Of a stretch of 37,042 nucleotides of DNA, positions 33,266 through 37,042 are shown piece after piece. Origin of the DNA: an uncultured Clostridium sp. (lineage in GTDB: Bacteria > Bacillota > Clostridia > Clostridiales > Clostridiaceae); NCBI RefSeq assembly GCF_900769625.1, contig NZ_CAAGHK010000077.1, positions 1-37,042 on the forward strand, in the 5' to 3' direction. The translations under genes and the position numbers were made by a program. The notes under the pieces were generated by a model, which ran no database searches, was not told where the DNA came from, and worked only from the letters and a program-made list of their open reading frames with translations. Position 1 is the stretch's first letter. Each line of letters opens with the position of its first letter.

Positions 33266-34315
33266 ATGAAAGCAAAGCTTATATTAGAAAATGGTATGAT
33301 TTTTGAAGGTAAAGCTTTTGGTTATCTTAAAGAAAGTGTTGGAGAAGTAGTATTTACAACTGGTATGACAGGATATCAGGAAGTAATGACAGATCCATCA
33401 TATTATGGACAGATAGTTACTATGACTTACCCGCTAATAGGAAACTATGGAATTAATCTTGAGGACATGGAGTCTGATGGAATAAAGGTCAGAGGATTCA
33501 TAGTAAGAGAAAAATGTGATTTGCCAAGCAATTTCAGATGTGAATTAGAATTAGAAGATTTCTTAAAACAAGGAAAGGTTATGGGACTTGAAGGAATAGA
33601 TACAAGAGCTTTAACAAAAGTTTTAAGAAATAAAGGAACAATGCGAGGAATAATTACATTAGAAGATTTAGATGATGAGACTGTTAAAGAAAAAATAGCT
33701 AATTTCTCAAATAAAGATGCTGTTAAAAATGTTACAACTAAAGAAGTATATATAATAGATGGCAGTGGAAAACATGTTGCAGTTATGGATTTTGGAATCA
33801 AAACCAACATTATAAGAAATTTTAAAAAGAGAAACTGTAAATTAACAATCTTCCCTGCTACAGCAACAGCTGAAGAAGTGCTAAATGTAAATCCGGATTT
33901 AGTATTCTTATCGAATGGTCCTGGAGATCCACAAGATTTAGATTTTGCTATAGAAAATATTAGAAAGATAATTGGTAAAAAACCTATTACAGGTATTTGC
34001 CTGGGACATCAATTATTAGCATTAGCATTAGGTGGTAAGACTACTAAGTTAAAATTTGGTCATAGAGGATGTAATCACCCAGTAAAGGACTTAGAAGAAA
34101 ATATAGTTCATATAACATCTCAAAACCACGGATATGTTGTTGAAACATTACCAGAAAACATGGAAGTTACACATGTGAACATAAATGATGAAACAGTTGA
34201 AGGAATGAAACATAAAGATTTACCAATATATTCAGTTCAATTCCATCCAGAAGCTTCAGCAGGTCCAAGGGATAGCGAATACATATTTGATAAATTTTTA
34301 AAGTATGCACTTTAG
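33266..34315 (+). CDS. carA: Carbamoyl-phosphate synthase small (glutaminase) subunit
   Basis: The 349-residue subunit hydrolyses glutamine and passes ammonia to CarB. The N-terminal CPSase_sm domain (about 1-135, FTTGMTGYQEVMTDPSY) is followed by a class I glutaminase with the nucleophile C245 (GICLGHQ) and the H327/E329 pair (FHPEA). AGGAGG precedes the ATG. The PyrR leader indicates it serves pyrimidine synthesis, though the product can also feed arginine. carB begins 14 bases after the stop. Confidence 0.97.
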   Translation: MKAKLILENGMIFEGKAFGYLKESVGEVVFTTGMTGYQEVMTDPSYYGQIVTMTYPLIGNYGINLEDMESDGIKVRGFIVREKCDLPSNFRCELELEDFLKQGKVMGLEGIDTRALTKVLRNKGTMRGIITLEDLDDETVKEKIANFSNKDAVKNVTTKEVYIIDGSGKHVAVMDFGIKTNIIRNFKKRNCKLTIFPATATAEEVLNVNPDLVFLSNGPGDPQDLDFAIENIRKIIGKKPITGICLGHQLLALALGGKTTKLKFGHRGCNHPVKDLEENIVHITSQNHGYVVETLPENMEVTHVNINDETVEGMKHKDLPIYSVQFHPEASAGPRDSEYIFDKFLKYAL

Positions 34316-34329
34316 GAGGTTAGTGAGAA

Positions 34330-37042
34330 ATGCCATTAAATAAAGATATAAAAAAGGTTTTAGTTATAGGATCAGGTCCAATAGTTATAGGTCAGGCAGC
34401 TGAATTCGATTATTCAGGAACACAAGCCTGTGAAGCATTAAAGTCAGAAGGAATTGAAGTTGTTCTTGTAAATTCTAATCCAGCGACAATAATGACAGAT
34501 AAAGAAGTTGCAGATAAGATATATTTAGAACCATTAACATTAGAATTTGTAGAAAAAGTTATTGCAAAAGAAAGACCAGACAGCTTACTTGCAGGAATGG
34601 GTGGTCAGACCGGACTTAACCTTGCAGTAGAATTATATGATAAGGGAATTTTAGATAAATACAATGTAAAAGTAATCGGAACATCTATCGAATCTATCAA
34701 AGAAGGTGAAGATAGAGAACTATTCAGAGATATGATGAATAGAATTGGAGAACCAGTTATAAAGAGTGAAATAGTAACTGATTTACAAGCTGGTATAGAT
34801 TTTGCTAATAAAATAGGATATCCAGTTATAGTAAGACCAGCATATACACTTGGAGGATCAGGTGGTGGAATAGCTGAAGATGAAGAAGAATTAAAGACAA
34901 TATTAGAATCTGGTCTTCAATTAAGTACAATAGGTCAGGTTTTACTTGAAAAGTCAGTTAAAGGATGGAAGGAAATAGAATACGAAGTAATGAGAGATTC
35001 TTATGGAAACTGTATTACAGTATGTAATATGGAAAACATAGATCCAGTTGGTATACATACAGGAGATAGTATAGTTGTTGCACCATCTCAAACACTTTCA
35101 GATAAAGAGTATCAAATGTTAAGAACTGCATCAATTAATATCATCAATGCTGTTGGAATTGAAGGTGGATGTAATGTTCAATTCTCATTAAATCCAAATA
35201 CCTTTGAATATGCAGTTATAGAAATCAACCCTAGAGTTTCAAGAAGTTCAGCTTTAGCATCAAAAGCAACAGGATATCCTATTGCAAAACTTGCAGCTAA
35301 AATTGCTCTTGGATACGGATTAGATGAAATAAAGAATGCAGTTACACAAAAGACATATGCATGCTTTGAACCAACACTTGACTATGTAGTAGTTAAGATT
35401 CCAAAATGGCCATTTGATAAGTTCTTCGGAGCTGACAGACAGCTTGGAACAAAGATGATGGCTACTGGTGAAATCATGGCAATCGGAGCAAACTTTGAGC
35501 AAGCATTCTTAAAAGGTATAAGAAGCTTAGAAATCGGAAAATACTCTTTAGATCATAAGAAATTTAAAGAACACAGCATGGCAGAATTAAAAGAATTAGT
35601 TATGAAGCCAGATGATGAAAGAATATTTGCTTTAGCAGAAATGATAAGAAGAGATTATATGATTGATAAGATAAATAAAATCACAGGTATAGATAAATTC
35701 TTCTTAGAAAAAATCAAATGGATTATTGATGAAGAACAAAGATTAAAATTAAGCAAAATTGAAGATTTAGATAAAGAATGGTTATATAACTTAAAGAAAA
35801 AAGGATTTTCTGATAAGGCAATAGCTGATATGTTAAAGGTTAGTCCTGATGATGTATATAGATTAAGAGATATATGGAATATAAGACCTTCATACAAGAT
35901 GGTTGATACATGTGGAGGAGAATTTGAAGCATTATCACCATACTACTATTCAACTTACGAACAATATGATGAAGTTGAAGTATCAGATAAGAAAAAGGTT
36001 ATAGTTATCGGTTCAGGTCCAATAAGAATTGGACAGGGTATCGAATTCGACTATGCTTCAGTTCACTGTGTAAAGGCATTGAAGAAATTAGGAATTGAAA
36101 CAATAATAGTAAACAACAATCCTGAAACAGTAAGTACAGATTTTGATGTATCTGATAAATTATACTTTGAACCATTAACAGAAGAAGATGTTTTAAATAT
36201 AATTGAAAAAGAAAATCCAGATGGAGTTATACTTCAATTTGGTGGTCAGACAGCAATCAAACTTGCTAATTTTTTAAAAGAAAAGAATGTACCAACATTA
36301 GGAACAACAGCAGATCAAATCGATATGGCTGAAGATAGAGAAAAATTTGATGAATTATTAGAAAGATTAGGAATATCTAGACCAAAGGGTAAAGGTATCT
36401 GGTCTATTGAAGAAGGATTAGAAGAAGCAGAAAGATTAGGATTCCCAGTACTTGTTAGACCTTCATATGTAATTGGTGGTCAAGGAATGGAAATAACTCA
36501 TGATGAAGAAGAATTAACATTCTACTTAGAAAACGCATTTGCTAAGGATAAGAAAAATCCAATACTTATTGATAAATATTTAATGGGTAGAGAAATAGAA
36601 GTAGATGCAATTTCAGATGGTGACAATGTATTAATACCAGGTATTATGGAACACTTAGAAAGAGCTGGAGTTCACTCTGGAGATAGTGTTACTATGTATC
36701 CAAGCCAAAATATAAGCAAAGAAATGAAAGGCAAGATATTAGATTACACTAAGAAACTTGCTTTAGAAATTGGAATAAAGGGAATGATAAATATTCAATT
36801 TATCGAATTCGAAGGAAACTTATATGTAATAGAAGTTAATCCTAGAGCATCAAGAACTGTTCCATATATAAGTAAGGTAAGTGGAGTTCCAATAGTTGAT
36901 TTAGCAACACAGGTAATGTTAGGTTCTAAGTTAACTGATCTAGGATATGGTGTAGACATATATAAAGAGCCAGAATTAGTATCAGTTAAAGTTCCAGTAT
37001 TCTCAACTCAGAAATTACCTAATGTAGAAGTATGCTTAGGAC
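34330..37042 (+). CDS. carB: Carbamoyl-phosphate synthase large subunit, 3' end missing
   Basis: An open frame from ATG 34330 runs uninterrupted off the window edge, giving 904 codons of about 1065 expected. The first synthetase half starts with KKVLVIGSGPIVIGQAAEFDYSG and contains an ATP-grasp block PAYTLGGSGGG. The second half repeats the pattern (KKVIVIGSGPIRIGQGIEFDYAS near residue 555, PSYVIGGQGM). The allosteric C-terminal domain is mostly outside. The enzyme joins bicarbonate, ammonia and two ATP. AGGAGG overlaps the carA stop, so the two are co-translated. Confidence 0.97.
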   Translation, partial: MPLNKDIKKVLVIGSGPIVIGQAAEFDYSGTQACEALKSEGIEVVLVNSNPATIMTDKEVADKIYLEPLTLEFVEKVIAKERPDSLLAGMGGQTGLNLAVELYDKGILDKYNVKVIGTSIESIKEGEDRELFRDMMNRIGEPVIKSEIVTDLQAGIDFANKIGYPVIVRPAYTLGGSGGGIAEDEEELKTILESGLQLSTIGQVLLEKSVKGWKEIEYEVMRDSYGNCITVCNMENIDPVGIHTGDSIVVAPSQTLSDKEYQMLRTASINIINAVGIEGGCNVQFSLNPNTFEYAVIEINPRVSRSSALASKATGYPIAKLAAKIALGYGLDEIKNAVTQKTYACFEPTLDYVVVKIPKWPFDKFFGADRQLGTKMMATGEIMAIGANFEQAFLKGIRSLEIGKYSLDHKKFKEHSMAELKELVMKPDDERIFALAEMIRRDYMIDKINKITGIDKFFLEKIKWIIDEEQRLKLSKIEDLDKEWLYNLKKKGFSDKAIADMLKVSPDDVYRLRDIWNIRPSYKMVDTCGGEFEALSPYYYSTYEQYDEVEVSDKKKVIVIGSGPIRIGQGIEFDYASVHCVKALKKLGIETIIVNNNPETVSTDFDVSDKLYFEPLTEEDVLNIIEKENPDGVILQFGGQTAIKLANFLKEKNVPTLGTTADQIDMAEDREKFDELLERLGISRPKGKGIWSIEEGLEEAERLGFPVLVRPSYVIGGQGMEITHDEEELTFYLENAFAKDKKNPILIDKYLMGREIEVDAISDGDNVLIPGIMEHLERAGVHSGDSVTMYPSQNISKEMKGKILDYTKKLALEIGIKGMINIQFIEFEGNLYVIEVNPRASRTVPYISKVSGVPIVDLATQVMLGSKLTDLGYGVDIYKEPELVSVKVPVFSTQKLPNVEVCLG

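Overview
The window is low-GC DNA with strong AGGAGG-type ribosome binding sites, near-consensus sigma-A promoters, T-box and PyrR attenuators, AddAB recombination enzymes and a CpI-type [FeFe] hydrogenase. Together these point to an anaerobic Firmicute, most likely Clostridium sensu stricto (inference). The set 16S / niaR / GlpA-like gene / serS / tRNA-Ser recalls the region near the replication origin in other clostridia, from memory and unchecked. It looks like ordinary chromosome: no transposase, integrase, phage gene or CRISPR array was seen.

Layout. 1-217: the 3' end of a 16S rRNA gene, tRNA-Ala and a terminator, with no 23S or 5S following. 342-2508: niaR, a FAD/BFD-domain dehydrogenase of the GlpA type and a shortened DUF1667 protein. 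2677-4360: serS under a serine T-box. 4405-5354: two near-identical cassettes, each promoter, tRNA-Ser(UGA), tRNA-Ser(GCU), terminator. 5588-13477: a GNAT acetyltransferase, then addB and addA. 13498-17160: an L,D-transpeptidase (-), a DUF1189 membrane protein (+) and an SDF-family symporter (-) with altered ligand residues. 17327-18548: an orphan soluble histidine kinase and tRNA-Arg(ACG). 18769-19902: a stand-alone CARF plus DUF1887 nuclease of the Card1/Can2 type. 19948-23661: psd (-), a TetR regulator and [FeFe] hydrogenase. 23669-27751 (-): an ABC-F ATPase with one degenerate composite ATP site, then a coupled pair of a COG3044 ABC-class ATPase and a DUF1836 protein. 27973-30028: hemolysin-III/PAQR protein and a YjiH-family membrane protein. 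30187-32590: proBA. 32978 to the end: carA and carB (carB cut by the window edge) behind a PyrR attenuator.

How the parts work together. The serS T-box senses uncharged tRNA-Ser, and two of the serine isoacceptor types it serves are encoded just downstream in duplicate. proB and proA catalyse the first two steps of proline synthesis. carAB makes carbamoyl phosphate, and its leader shows a complete PyrR switch with three mutually exclusive pairings. AddAB processes double-strand breaks. HydA disposes of electrons as H2.

The most interesting signals are the CARF-DUF1887 nuclease with no type III CRISPR system in sight, the ABC-F protein whose degenerate motifs all fall in the same composite ATP site, a 15-bp element repeated at both promoters of the DUF1836/hlyIII divergon, the SDF transporter lacking the acidic-substrate arginine, and the 16S gene without 23S/5S.
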